DNA of 64,000 bases from Paulownia fortunei (GCA_019321725.1 CM033106.1:17210551-17274550); one strand, 5' to 3'; counted from the stretch's first letter, positions 34,211 to 46,450 are shown. Translations and numbers: made by a program. The notes: generated by a model from the sequence alone, not told the origin.

Positions 34211-37200
34211 TGTAATACCCAAGCCTCACACTACTCACTTGGCCAATATGATTCATGCACTACATGTTACTTAAATGTTAATTTGTATTAACATCTACAT
34301 TGCATCTTTTATAGCATTCTTAATCATTATACCTCCAATGCTATCACTTGATGTTAGTGGTTGAGATCCTACAACCTAATTAAGTGATTCCATATTTAGA
34401 TAAGATAAAGAATAGATTGATCAATATAGTAGATATTCATAGGTTGCATGTTATAATTTTAAAAGTGTTAAAGGTATCACTAGTAAGCTTATATGATTCG
34501 ATTCGAATTGATCGAGGTGTTTTAAAGGTATACATCCATAGATTAACATACTTAGGATATCGAACATGATATAATGTGATTTAAGTGTCATAATACAAGG
34601 TTCATATGTGCATGTGATTTTAGAAAATGAAAACTAGACAATCATTTAAGAATCGGACGTCGATTGGTTTAGAGATCGAATGAACGATTAAGAAATTAGG
34701 GCATAATGTATTATCCGATCATATGGAGATTAAAGTAGGTTGTACATAGATAAATAAGTAATGAGAACACTAGATTAGGGCTGTATAAGGTGTGAAAAAT
34801 ATCAGATTTGAACCACAACTTGACACCTCAACCTTGCCACCTCAAGCTTCCACCTCAACCTTTCTTTATTTCTATCCTTGAGCCACGATCAAAAACTATT
34901 TTTTGAGCTATTTCACTTCCAAAACTTTCATATTGAATTTTAGAAATTGCTCTCAAGTAATTATAAGTAAAGAAAAAAGTGAAGGAAGCAAAGGGAAGTA
35001 AGGAGAAGCAAGTTGAAGCTAAAATCTGTGCATAGGTGAGTTTTAACTCATGTTTTTTATTTAAGTTCTTGAATTGTTTGAGGGTTTATGATTTTTAAAG
35101 CTTCTATTATTGATTATAATCATGTTAGAATGTTATTTGTGGTCTTATAATTCACAAAAGAAGGATTTTTAGTTGCAAAATCACAATAAAAATCACTAGG
35201 GACAGAAACTGTATACTTGCTAATTTTTTATATTTATGCTTTATATATGTATAATAAATTGATTAAAACATGTGTATTTCACCATATATATATTTATATA
35301 TGAGTCTAGATGATGTATGTAAGTTTAGAGAGGTTATAAATTGTAATATAGTGTGATAATTAAAGAGGTGCTCAAAATTGTCTTCTTTGAAATTCATATT
35401 CTATCCTATGTGAATGGTGTCGGTTTTACATCAATAAATCCATTAGTTTTGGCTTTAATTTGACCTGGTTGTCTCTTTATATGTGTTATATAAGTATGGT
35501 AATAATTTGAGAGTGATTGAATATACTTAAGGGTGCCAAAACCATTAATGTCATGAAATGTGCAAAACTGTCACGGTAGGAAAATAATCTGTTTCAGTAT
35601 GTCGTGAAGAGAGCTGAACTTGGGAAGTTATATCCATGATTTTTAGCAATTCTATGATATGGTTACATTGATATACATGTTATCTAAGTGTGGTAAAATT
35701 TTGGGAGTGATTGGACATGCTTAGGGATGTCAAAATTATCATGCAACTAAATTGGATAGCAAGTAAATATGAAAATGTGAATCTGTCCCATTTAAAAACT
35801 TAGCATATTTCAACCTAGACATGTTGCTATTGAGTGTTAGCAATGAGGTACATGATATTAGAGTTATAATACTTCAATTATAAGATGTCTACATGTATCT
35901 AAGATGAGAAATTAAAGTATTGGAGGGACTAGATTGGGTTCTAGTTTGTAAAACCTAGATAGCTTGGTGTTTAAGGTCTTAGTATGATATTTTATGCCAA
36001 ATTGGGAATGGTGCTTGATGTTGGGTAATATTACAAGCTATTTCACATCTAGGATTGGAGGGGAACAATAAAAAAATCTAGACTAAACCACCAACCAAGT
36101 GAAAGGTAAGTAAATATCCATTTGCAACTATAATGCATGAACATAGTATGTCTTGAAGCATTTATACCTAATGTGTTGATGAAATTACATTTGACTGAGA
36201 GTCTTATGATTCTTGAAACATGTTGAGAGCAAGATGACTTTCATTTCATATTGAACATACCATTCATGAGCATTTATATGCGCATGCATGGCATATGAGT
36301 ATAGTGGAGGTTCTTGCATGCACGATATGATTTGAGACATGGTTTTCAGAAAGAAAATGTTTTGGTTGGCCACTACTAGTGTATCGAGGCATGCGAGGCG
36401 TGCTTATATGATATTTTGGGGCACCGCGAGTGTTACTTCTTGGAGGATCATAGGGGTTGATAGGGGGTGTGCCTCTGGTGGTCACAAGAGGGTGGACCAC
36501 TTGACTGTACCCTTATTGACTCCGCTAGTGGGAAGACTTCTAGAGGATCACAGGGGAAGACAGAAGGTGGACCTCTGGTGATCCCAAGAGATGACCCTTG
36601 GACTGAGTCAATTTGTTTATGACCATGTGATTATTAATATTGTTCAGAGCTCTATTCGGTGCATAGTAGGTGGACCAAGGGCCCAATAAATAAAGTGATA
36701 TTTAATAAAAACTCTTTGATTTATGAGTACTCAATTTGACACATTTATAGCATCATATCTTAGAGTTGAGTTGCATGAGATTTTATATCATACTTTTGTC
36801 ATGTATGATTTTTACTTATTGAGCGTTAGCTCATGTAGTTCATGCATTGTAGGTGAACATGGTGAGACTTGAGACCTCTGGTTTACTGGCTGGCAGTGGA
36901 ACTTCTACAGGCTTTCAAAAATCAATGTACTTGGATGACAACTTGTTGGGCTATTTTGTGGGCTGTGTTTTTTATTTTATAGTTATTGTATTATATTAGT
37001 GACTTTATCCTGTATATCACTTTCAAAACTCATTTGTGATAGAGAGTTTGGGTTTGTGATAGTTTTGATAAACTTGGTTAATGTTTAATAACTACATATG
37101 TATATACAGTGTGACAGGATATGAAAGCACTTTACTTTTATCAATGTTTTGTTGAACTGAGTAGAAAAAAAAAGAGTTATACACATGCATACATACACAA

Positions 37201-37260
37201 ATTATGTTGCACAAGTTGTTTATATATATATTTTATACATATTATTGAGAGGTTGTGACA
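34211..37260 (+). mobile_element. Solo LTR (probable Del/Tekay type) inserted in Copia-3 gag
   Basis: It starts TGTAATACCCAAGCCTCAC and ends GGTTGTGACA. It is about 3.05 kb and is a relative of the solo LTR at 9646. The flanking 5-mers are CTCGT (34206-34210) and CTTGT (37261-37265), differing by one C-to-T change at a CpG. It shares with its sister the core around GGTTGGCCACTA-TAGTGTATCGAGG (36365) and TTAGCTCATGTAGTTCA (36827). It has no coding region. Confidence 0.82.
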
Positions 37261-37800
37261 CTTGTCAACATATAAAGATATCTAAATCTACCCTTAAGAA
37301 AGAGAAGCCTATCATGCATTCTTCGTCCCAATCAAAGACTTCTAGGTCTAAGAAAGGGAAGAGAAATAGTTCATCAAAAACAAAAGGATGAAAGTATCTG
37401 GTAGAGTCAGGAACAACTCCAAAGCCCATAACAAGTGGCACCATTGCGACAAGTTGGGGCATAGAGAAAGAACTGTAATGAATACCTTACGAGCCACCAA
37501 AACATTTTTGGTATGTGTTTTGTTGTAGTTAACCTTTCGATTAATGATACTTTTTGGGTGTCAGATACTAGTTGTGGTTCTTATCTATGCATTAATTTGC
37601 AGACTATGACAAGAAGTAGGAGTTGAGTAGAGAAGAGATAACCCTGCAGCTAGAGAATGGAGTAAAGGTTATTGCATTAGCGAGTTGTCCATTTAGCATG
37701 AGGTAGTGGAACTATGATAAATTAAATGATTGCCTTTACATACCTAAATTAATTAAAAACATTATTTGTACCCTGTTTAGATAGAGACGGTTGTTGTTTT
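37261..37800 (+). pseudogene. Copia-3 gag C-terminus, zinc knuckle and protease remnant
   Basis: STLKKEKPIMHSSSQSK followed by a Ser/Lys-rich tail (to 37391) is the usual gag segment before the knuckle. HHCDKLGHRER (about 37440-37475) is a damaged CCHC. INDTFWVSDTSCGS carries the protease site (D-T-S instead of D-T-G), and LQLENGVKVIALA follows as in Copia proteases. Confidence 0.78.
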
Positions 37801-37929
37801 TCAATAAAAGATGGAAGTTGTTCCATTTTTAATGGTTATTCTTTAATTCATGTTGGTAAATGATTTATATACCATCCAACACTAAAATTCCATTTTACAC
37901 ATTCAGTAAAGTAATAAAAGAAAACTAGA

Positions 37930-38586
37930 TGATTAAAACAATGCATATTTATGTTATGCTAGATTTGTCATATCTTTAAAGAAAGAGTTCATAAGATGAC
38001 ACAATTGTTTGACCTTACAGAATTACAACATATGCCAACTTATGAATTTTATCTTTAGGGAAAGATGATCAAACCATAATTTATGGGATAAGTGAACCGA
38101 GCTACAAATCCTTTAGATTTGATCCAAATGGATGTATGTGGTCTACAAAGCATTAGTGCACAAGGGAAGTATTCGTACTTCATTACCTTTACTGATGATT
38201 ACTCTACGTTAGTACTTATATCTATTGAGATACAAGTTGGAAGCATTTGAAAGGTTCAAAGAATTTCAACGTGAAGTAGAGAATCAAGCCAGACAAAGTA
38301 TTAAAGTTCTTTAATTTGATTGAGAAGATGAATACTTGAGTGGTGCGTTCCTTTATCTAAAAGAGAATAAGATTCTCTTATAGTAGACTCTGCATAACAC
38401 ACCTTAGTTAAATAGGGTAGCCGAGTGAAGGAATCGAACCTTGTTGGACATAGTTCGTTCCATGATGAGCATTGCTAGACTTCCTCCATTCTGGGGTTAT
38501 GCCCTATAAATGATGATATTTTTATTGAATAGAGTGTCATATAAGTTGGTGCCCAATAAACCATATGAGTTGTGGTGTGGAAAAAC
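37930..38586 (+). pseudogene. Copia-3 integrase remnant, first part
   Basis: It reads LDLIQMDVCGLQSISAQGKY (first catalytic Asp), FITFTDDYST, FKEFQREVENQARQSIKVL, RLPPFWGYAL and PYELWCGKT. The last codons meet the solo LTR at 38587 and continue at 40747. Confidence 0.8.
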
Positions 38587-40746
38587 TGTTAGAGTAGTGT
38601 CTGACGTGTCAATTAGATTGAGCATCCTTTATACTCTTATATTTGTAAAAATAATATTTTTCAAATCATATTAATGAAAAGGCATATTTCTTTATCTTTA
38701 ATTGCTTCTTGTAATTAGATAAAGTCCCTACACCAAACTAAGCTACGGGGCATGGTCACGCATTTGATGGTGATCATGGAATATGCCTCTATGGCTTTGG
38801 TCTTAAATTAGTTTTGAGTCAAAGGCTTTTTGAGAAGGGACATTGAATAGCCTAATAGACTCACGCATACGATGTATACTCGTATGAGGAGGATGTCTCG
38901 CTCCATGAACATTGGCATAGTGACGCCAATGGATGTATGTGGGTGCTTGTTAGAGAACAAGTGTACTGAACAGACCCACTGAAAATTCTTAATTGAAAAA
39001 CTTGTTTGTTGAAATAAGAAATTCCATGTTACAATAGTATACGATTAGTCATTTAACTTGAGGTACCATGGTAGCCTTATGCATATCGTGTTTCATTTTG
39101 ATGTATCTTCTGATTGTCTGATAATCACAAATGGGATACGTTAGATGTTGCATTAATATGTATGGAGTTTAATGAGTGGTCAACAAATGACCCGTCACTT
39201 GTCTGGTAGAACAAGTGAATCTCTTATATTTTCATAGTTCATAACTCAGAAGTCTTTGGCCAAGACAAGATGAATATTAGACGGGATTTTCTAACGATTT
39301 GTCATGAGTTATTGAAACTTGAAATGGAATCAAGTTATTGAGCAATTAGTGTTTCAATTATTAATCTATGCCCTAGATTCAATCGGGAGATTAGTTGACG
39401 GAAGGATCTTACGTGCATGATACTCGTAATTGAAATAGGTTCACTCGCTATTTCACCTAAGTCTAGGTAGTCATGATACACTTGTTAGGTGTTTCCCATG
39501 ACTTGTGAGGTTCTTGAAATTAAAGAGTTAATTTCAAGTGGATTAATTAATTAAATTAATTAATTAGAATAATTATTATTATTCATAAATTGCAAATGTT
39601 GCAAGCCTACTGCCAGCTTAATTGTAAACCTAAAGCGTCACACATAATTTGAGATAGAACATTTCTAATTTAGGAATTGATCCAAAGGGTTGGATCAAAT
39701 CAATTAATAGAGATTAATTAATTGAGGCTTAAATTAATTCAAGAAGTTGAATTAATTATTTAATTAAATAATTGGATTATTTAATTGAACCTAATAAGAT
39801 TAAGGAGCCCAATTGGAGTGAAACAATTATTTGATTGGATCAAATTAATTATGTAGTCCATAAATTAATTTAATTATTAAATTAATTTACTTAATTAAAT
39901 AAATAGATTATTTAATTAGGTCTAATTTGATTAGATGACCCAGTTGAAATTAATTGGGTAGGATAATTAATTGAATTAATTGTGGGATTTATTTTAAGTC
40001 CAAACTTAATTCACAAAGGCCTATTTGGAAAGGCTCATGAAAGTGGTTGAAAAATAGTGGAAAATCAAGAGTTTGGAATTTTTGGGTAATCTTGAATATT
40101 TTTGAAAGATATAAAAGAGATAAAATTAGAAGAAATTTAGACGAACTAAAATATCTTCCAATCAATCAAAAAGAGAAACAAAATACCAAGAGTAGGACTC
40201 TTGAAATTTTATGCCCCCTATAAATACTCCATGGCCAAAAATTTAAGGATGAATAATCATCTTCTAATTTTCGGTCATTTACATAAAAAAATAGAAGAAA
40301 ATTATTTTCTTCATCCATTCTTTTTTTCCAAAAATTCTATTTTTTATTTTTAAGTATTAATTCTTTTATTAAAAGTTGATAACAAGAATTAATATTTTCT
40401 ATACACACTCCAAAAACTAGATTAGAAAAGAAATCAGAATTGCTAGCGGAATTTTGATTTTGTGTTCTTACTCAAAGTGTGAATTACTTTAGAGGGGAGA
40501 CGTCTGGATCCCTGTGAACCAAATTCAAAAAAAGGGATAGAAATTGATTATTTCATACTTTACGACAGTCAAAGTGCATAGAAAGGTATAAATCAAAACT
40601 TTAATTATTTCACTACAACCATTGAAAATTACAAGATAATTAGAAATCACATCGGATTTGGGGTAATGCTATAATTGTTATGGTATGATATTTTTAAAAT
40701 TTTTAATTTTCTACTGCGCATACCCTGGGATCACGCGAACCCAATA
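38587..40746 (+). mobile_element. Copia solo LTR (Copia-1 family) inserted in Copia-3 integrase
   Basis: It starts TGTTAGAGTAGTGTCTGACG and ends GCGAACCCAATA (from ...AACA). It is flanked by identical 5-mers AAAAC (38582-38586 and 40747-40751). Removing it rejoins WCGKT to PLYKYIKIWGC in the same frame, the expected integrase text. At 2.16 kb it is homologous to the LTRs at 2042, 12077 and 43052. A TATAAATA box is at 40219-40226. Confidence 0.92.
40219..40226 (+). promoter_or_regulatory. TATA box of the solo LTR
   Basis: CCCTATAAATAC context, about 530 bp before the LTR end, as expected for a U3 promoter. Confidence 0.55.
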
Positions 40747-40945
40747 AAAACTCCCTTGTACAAATACATAAAGATATGGGGGTGCTCTATTTACATTAGG
40801 GGAGATAAGTTAGTTGCAAGATCCCTCTTATTCAAGTTTATAGGGTATCAAAAAGAAACAATAGATACTATTTCTACAACCCTTCAGAATAAAAGGTATT
40901 TATTTTATGGAACGCCACATTCCTTGAGAAGGAGTTTCTAATGGA
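40747..40945 (+). pseudogene. Copia-3 integrase C-terminal part
   Basis: It reads YKYIKIWGCSIYIRGDKLVA, RSLLFKFIGYQKETIDT, the conserved GCxxYV..KLxxRS..FIGYPKE block of Copia integrases, then frame decay. Confidence 0.85.
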
Positions 40946-41190
40946 TATGAATGGCATGGTTGTGGACTTGGAAAATTTACACACCAAAAAGTGTCCTATA
41001 GGAGATAATGGTGGCTAAACCAGTTACTAACACTTCTAGTACACAAATAGCATATCCGAAAGAATCTTGAAGCAACCTTGAGAGGTACAACTTCTAATTA
41101 GACAACAAGCAGGGCATTTCTTTAGATAATGATCTAAGGAATTATGAAGAAGCAATGTCGGATATTGTATCGGTAAGATGACTAGAGGCC

Positions 41191-41519
41191 ATGCAATCCA
41201 AAAATAGACTCTATGTACTCCAACAAGGTATGGACCTTAGTGGATCCACTAGAGAGAATCATTCACAGAGGCTGCAAATAGGTCTCAAACATAAAATTGA
41301 AGTAGATGGAGAGGTAGTGACCTATAAGGCATGACTAGTAGTGAAGGATTACACTCAAAGACATGCAATCCAAAAATAGACTCTATGTACTCCAACAAGG
41401 TATAGACCTTAGTGGATCCACTAGAGAGAATCATTCACAGGCCTCAAACATAAAATTGAAGTAGATGGAGAGGTAGTGACCTATAAGGCATGACTAGTAG
41501 TGAATGATTACACTCAAAG
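41191..41519 (+). repeat. Tandem duplication of about 165 bp in Copia-3 RT
   Basis: CATGCAATCCAAAAATAGAC begins both units (41191 and 41361), and both end GATTACACTCAAAG. The second unit lacks about 10 bp (AGGCTGCAAATAGG is shortened). Confidence 0.9.
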
Positions 41520-42076
41520 ATAAAGTGTTGACTATTGAAAAAACCTTCTCATCAATGGTGATGCTCAAATCTATATGGATTTGTTGGCCATATCTATGTA
41601 TTATGACTACGAGATATGATAAATGAATGTGAAGACTGCTTTTCTCAATGGGAATATTGAGAAGCAAATATCTATGAAGCAACCTGAGGGCTTCATACCT
41701 AAATGAAATGAGGCTGCAAGCTTCAAAGGCTAATTTATGGATTCAAATAAACTTCTCGAAGCTGGAATATCCAATTTGATGAGGCAATCAAGTCATTTGA
41801 TTTCCTTAAGAATACGTTTAAACTATGTGTGTAAAAAGAAGGTTAGTCAGAGCGCATTGACATTTCCTGTGCTTTACGTTTACGACATTCTACTTATTGG
41901 GAATGATGTAGGAATATTACAATCAACAAAAAGCTTGGTTGTCTACATAATTCTCCATGAAGAACTTGAAGAAAACATCATATGTGTTGGGGACCAAGAG
42001 CAGATTCTTGCCTATGATTCGTAGGATTAAGGTCTATGTCCCTAAAGACTTCAAAGGAACGAGAAAAAATGACTCA

Positions 42077-42190
42077 CATACCTTATTCATCCCTAATAGA
42101 GAGCATAACCTATGCAATTTTATGTACTAGGCATATACCTTATTCATCCACGATAGAGAGCATAACCTATGCGATGCTATGTACTAGGCC
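42077..42190 (+). repeat. Tandem duplication of 57 bp in Copia-3 RT
   Basis: ACCTTATTCATCC--AGAGAGCATAACCTATGC--TATGTACTAGGC occurs twice in succession and keeps the reading frame (IPYSSLIESITYAILCTR, then IPYSSTIESITYAMLCTR). Confidence 0.9.
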
Positions 42191-42359
42191 TGATGTCACC
42201 TATGCTCTATCACAAGTATATTTCAGGCCAATACTGACAAGGAACACTAGAAAGTAGTAAAAAATAATCCTTTAGTACTTGCAAAGGACTAATGATGTCT
42301 TCTTGGTTAATGGTTGTGGAGAATTGAAGCTATAGTATTTTACCAATTCTAGCTTCCAA

Positions 42360-42730
42360 TTTAATGTAGATGACTCGAAGCTAATGTCCATATTCATATT
42401 TACCCTAAATGGTGGTGTGTTTGGTTGTAAGAGTTCTAAGAAGGAGATGTTAACTGATTCCACCATCGAGGTTGAATACATCGCATCATGCGGTGCTGGG
42501 AAAGATACAATCTAAAATGTAGAACTTCATCTAAGAGTTGGACATAGTTCTTATCCATTATTGATCTAGTGCCAATTTACTGCAACACAATAGGGCGAAT
42601 GCACAATCAAAAGAGCTTTGGTCTCATCAAAGATCTAGGCACATTTAATAGAATACCGTCTAATTCAGAAAATTATTGGTAGAGATAATATCAAAGTGGA
42701 GAAAGTTTCCTCTACAGAAAATATAGGCCC
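42360..42730 (+). pseudogene. Copia-3 RNase H remnant
   Basis: It reads DDSKLMSIFIFTLNGGVFG, KKEMLTDSTIEVEYIASCGA and later KVEKVSSTENIGP. The usual ENxADxLTK end is replaced by GPLPNGG, and LTR-like sequence on the opposite strand begins there. Confidence 0.82.
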
Positions 42731-43040
42731 ACTGCCTAATGGTGGTTCGCAAAATCAGAGACACCAAATGTAATGAAAATTAAAATTTTAAAAACATGCA
42801 TCAAATACATTAAAATTTTGTGTCCCAGAATCGATGCGATTGATCGGTTTCACTTATACATATAAAAATTGATACCATAAAAGTTACAGAAGTTTTAGGG
42901 TTTAATGAGATTATACATGAAGCTTTCTTTTGATGAAGAGAACTTTGAAATGACTCGAGTCATTAGCTCTCACGAACACTTCAAATCTCCCAAAACTTTA
43001 TAGGATGGATGGATTTGCCATGATCCCCAAGCGTTGATCC
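42731..43040 (-). repeat. LTR end fragment on the minus strand
   Basis: GGTTCGCAAAATCAG, then AATGAAAATTAAAATTTTAAAAACATGCAT, is the reverse complement of the Copia-1 LTR end (4430-4490, ...GCATGTTTTAAATTTTTAAA.., ..GATTTTGCGAACC). The match fades to the right. It cuts off the 3' end of Copia-3. Confidence 0.55.
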
Positions 43041-43051
43041 TCCAAGGGTAC

Positions 43052-43735
43052 TATAAGAGTGGTGCCCAGCGTGCCAATTATTGGTCGCTTCTATACTCTT
43101 GTATTAGATAATCTTATTCAAAATATATTAATAAAACTAGCACTTTGTAATCTTTAGTTGCATTTATAGAATTAGATAAAGTCCCTAAACCATACATGTT
43201 ATGAGGATGGTTGCACATATGATGACAATCATCGAATATACCTCTATGGCTTTGGTCTTAAATCAATTTTGAGTCGAGGGTTCATTGAGATGGGACATTG
43301 ATAAGCCCGTTAGATTTGTGCACATAATGTATACTGGAATGCAGGATGTCTCATTCCATGGGCATTGGCGTGGTGATGTTAGTGCATGTGTGCAGGTGCT
43401 CATTAGGGAACGAGTATACCGAACCGGCCCAAAGGAAATTCTCAATTGGAAACATTGTTAATCAAATGAGAATTTTCTAGTTATGATAGTGCGTATATTA
43501 GTTCTTTGACTTGAGGCACCATGATAGCCTTGTGCACTTTCCAGTCAGCTTCATCAACTAGAGGGCTCAATTCAGATATGATTTCAAAAATTTTTTTTTT
43601 TTATAATTAAAATAAATATCTGGGTATGAACCGATTAATCACATCGAACCCGAATGACATGTATTAAATATTTTATTATATGTTTCAATTTTTAAATTTC
43701 TACTGCAATTTATCCTGTGATTTCGTAAACTAACA
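43052..43735 (+). repeat. Copia-4 5' LTR with large internal deletion
   Basis: It starts TATAAGAGTGGTGCCCAGCG (decayed TGTTAGAG) and ends GTAAACTAACA. It is only 684 bp because the part corresponding to about 2525-4280 of the Copia-1 LTR is missing. The junction is near 43545 (TTGTGCACTTTCC). Confidence 0.85.
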
Positions 43736-43736
43736 G

Positions 43737-43748
43737 TGGTATCAGATT
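43737..43748 (+). other. Primer-binding site of Copia-4
   Basis: TGGTATCAGATT keeps 10 of the 12 bases of TGGTATCAGAGC, one base after the LTR end. It is complementary to initiator tRNA-Met. Confidence 0.88.
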
Positions 43749-44305
43749 CTAAGTTGTCACATCCAAATAGTTTCATGAATGTATACCTGAATGTGATGAA
43801 TCAATTGACAGATTTAATTGCTATTTTTGCTTGGGATTTAAATTTTGAAAATTTTCTTCATATTTATTTTGCATTAAAATTGTTGGACATGAAATTAAAA
43901 AAAAATCTCACATTGCAGCATTGCGGCGCCACAACACAAAAGCATGGAGCCATTACACCAAAGATTGTAATTTTGGCATTACAGCATGAGAGTCTAGTGC
44001 CGTAGCGCTAGGCGGCAGTTTGGGTAGCAGCTCTTCTGCTACCTGTTCATGTCATATGCTGAAAATTTTGATATTTGGATTTTTTAAAATAATTGATAAT
44101 TTTTATAATTCTTAAAAAGGAGTTTTTCTTGAAAAATTGAGAATTTATTCCCAAACTTAAATACATGGTTAGATATATGCTTTGAATTTATTACATATGA
44201 TAGATGATCATGGAGCCTAGACTATTTTATTACAGATATTCTATGTGCATTGGGAATGCATGGTTTTTATTATTTTTGGATTGTGATTAGAAGGAGCTGC
44301 TAAAG
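43749..44305 (+). other. Copia-4 leader, first part
   Basis: It is homologous to 4508-5170 of Copia-1 (for example GATGATCATGGAGCCT, ATTCTATGTGCATT, and the GCACC/GCGCCAC-rich block at 43920-44010). It is non-coding. Confidence 0.7.
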
Positions 44306-44702
44306 TAATTGCCAAATCACTTTCTTGTTGATACTAAATAACCGCACTTATCGCAAAAAAAAGCATCTTAGGTTGCACTTATTCCTTTCTTTCAGAATAA
44401 TTTCCAGGACAAATGAAAGAACTGGTTGTAGATACTGTATTTGTTACTTAGCTTGCTTTACTAGGGATTGCGTACCTATCACTCGCTTTGCCTCACTATG
44501 CTATGAATAGCCCTACTTTCATATATCTCTTGGGGGAAATGATAAATCACCTAAGACCATTAATACCTCATCTAATTCAAGAACAAGCTATTCTCATCTT
44601 CCTAATAGGGAAGAAGTTCTCACGCATTCCATATCCAATTATTTACTATGGATTCAATTGCGGCCAATCCTGCTGCTTCTATGTGGTTTTGGAATTGGCA
44701 TC
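44306..44702. other. Unidentified insertion, left part
   Basis: It matches neither Copia-1 at this position nor Athila. It is more GC-balanced than its surroundings, with partly open frames (44325-44727) I do not recognise. It continues at 53540 once Athila-1 is subtracted. An organellar or LINE origin is possible but not shown. Confidence 0.35.
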
Positions 44703-45607
44703 TGATAAATTAATTTTATACCAATAATTCATATACCTTTTGATTAACAATTGGTTTGTTTTCAAGTATTTATATTACTTTTTATGCATTTGGTTTGAAA
44801 TCTTGTAGGTAATGAAAAAAGGAGAAGAAAATGGAAAGAAACAAAACTTGATTGAAGTTTTGAAGAATTCGCATTATGGTGTTACTGGTGGCAGTGTTTG
44901 TATTTCAATCATAATGATTTACTCTAATATTATATTAACTTGACTTTTAATCCATTATAAAGCTAAGAGATATATCTGCAATGTGTAAGTTTATCAAAAA
45001 TCTAATTCTTTCGATTTCATTGAGAAAAACTGAGTTTAAAAGTCAGCAACAGTTATTTATCTTGTTTATGTTATATTGTTTAGTATTGCAACTTGATTAT
45101 TTGGCCATTAATTGAGATTATTTTATGCATGAGATTCGATACTCGAGAGAGGAAAGATTATATATGATCATAAGGATAACACAACTCAGGAATTATAGAG
45201 TTGAGAAACTTACAAAACTTTTGAAGTTTTGAAAAAGAATTCATTGAACTTTTATAGACTTGATGAGCTTAGGAATTATTGACTTACATATGTTGTTGAC
45301 TTGAATTTGTATGTTTTGGAAGTAAGAACATAAGTGATAATTAGGTGAATCATTCCTTTAGAATTTCTTGCTCATAAGGTGTATGTTGTATTATTTCTAA
45401 GAAATCCACTCTTGTCTTTGTATTTTTTTGTCTTACTCTACTTTGTTTACCAATCATCACTCGATTTTCTAAACAAAATTGTGACTATTTGAACTATGGT
45501 ACTTGATGCAATTTTTTATTACAATCCTTGTGGATACGATACTCAACTCACCATTGTATTAAAACTTGACACTATGTACTTGTGGTTTGTAAAATATTTT
45601 ACGAACA
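44703..45607 (+). repeat. 5' LTR of Athila-1
   Basis: It starts TGATAAATTAATTTTATACC and ends TTTTACGAACA. At 905 bp it lacks about 600 bp that are present in the LTR at 61220, between GTCAGCA (45042) and TTATTTATCTTG. Confidence 0.88.
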
Positions 45608-45613
45608 AGTTTT

Positions 45614-45631
45614 TGGTGCCGTTGTCGGGGA
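45614..45631 (+). other. Primer-binding site of Athila-1 (tRNA-Asp type)
   Basis: TGGTGCCGTTGTCGGGGA matches the complement of the plant tRNA-Asp 3' end (TGGCGCCGTTGCCGGGGA) at 16 of 18 bases; both changes are C to T. It lies six bases after the LTR. Confidence 0.9.
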
Positions 45632-45919
45632 TTGTTTTATCATAATTGCATTATTACTATTATTATTATGACTTAGTCTTGATTTTAGTTTAGATTATTT
45701 TTACTTGGGTTATTTTGATCCAAAAATAGAGTGGACTATTCGAGCTATTAGAGCAGCAAAAGCATCAACAATGCCAATATGAATGCCAATCTTCTTTTGC
45801 AACAACTACCACCATAATGAGCATTCCAAGACTATATTCAACCAACCATGAACCAAAAGTACTCTGGGATAGCTCGACAATCAATCAATGCCAATAATTT
45901 TGAGCTTAAACTAGCTCTC

Positions 45920-46450
45920 ATTAGCATAGTGTAACAAAATTAATTTAGAGGAAATGTGTTGGAGGATCCTAATGCACACTTATCCATGTTTTTAGAGATT
46001 TGTAATACTATCAAAATGAATGGAGTGCCTGACAATGCCATTAGACTTCACGTATTTCCATTATCACTTCGGGACAAAGGTAGGCTATGGTTAAAATCTT
46101 TTACACCAAGTAGCATACTGAGTTGGAATAACTTAACACAAAAAAATTCTTGCTAACTACTTTTCACTAAGCAAGATACTTCAACTCAAGAGTGAGATAG
46201 CTAAATTCCGCCAACAATATTTTTGAGCCACTATATGAAGCTTGGGAGAGGATTAAAGATTTTCTAAGAAGGTGTCCTCAACATGGTTATGAGGATTGGT
46301 AGCGAGTACAATACTTCTATAATGGTTTGAATGGGCAAACTTAAACCATAATAGATGCTTCTGCAGGTGGGACTTTAATGTCTAAAACCACAGACGAAGC
46401 CCATATTTTGTTAAGAAGGTGTCTAAAATCAAGGGGACATAAATGAAAAG
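45920..46450 (+). pseudogene. Athila-1 gag remnant
   Basis: The retrotransposon gag domain reads DPNAHLSMFLEICNTIKMNG, VPDNAIRLHVFPLSLRDKGR and LWLKSFTPSSILSWNNL (45963-46139), then ERIKDFLRRCPQHGY near 46245 in another frame. Stops separate the parts. It would form the virus-like particle shell in an intact element. Confidence 0.85.

Larger units (their letters stand above)
41150..42260 (+). pseudogene. Copia-3 reverse transcriptase remnant
   Basis: Blocks read KHKIEVDGEVVTYKA, VKTAFLNGNIEKQ (41630-41670), LYVYDILLIGND (YVDD box with one Asp changed to Tyr, about 41870-41905), and IESITYAMLCTRPDVTYALS (42145-42210). Two internal tandem duplications damage it: 41191-41519 (unit about 165 bp) and 42077-42190 (unit about 57 bp). 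Confidence 0.82.
33560..42730 (+). mobile_element. Copia-3: Copia relic interrupted by two solo LTRs
   Basis: The coding order is gag (33688-34210, then 37261-37480), protease (about 37545), integrase (37930-38586, then 40747-40945), RT (41150-42260) and RNase H (42360-42730). Its gag and protease differ from those of Copia-1 and Copia-4, so it is another subfamily. Its own LTRs are not present. Two foreign solo LTRs split it, and each can be subtracted to rejoin the coding text. Confidence 0.85.

Noticed and set aside
4495..45631. Matches to tRNA 3' ends (initiator Met at 4495 and 43737, Asp at 45614) as possible tRNA genes.
   Set aside because: Only 12-18 nt of complement to a tRNA 3' end are present, directly after LTRs, so they are primer-binding sites.
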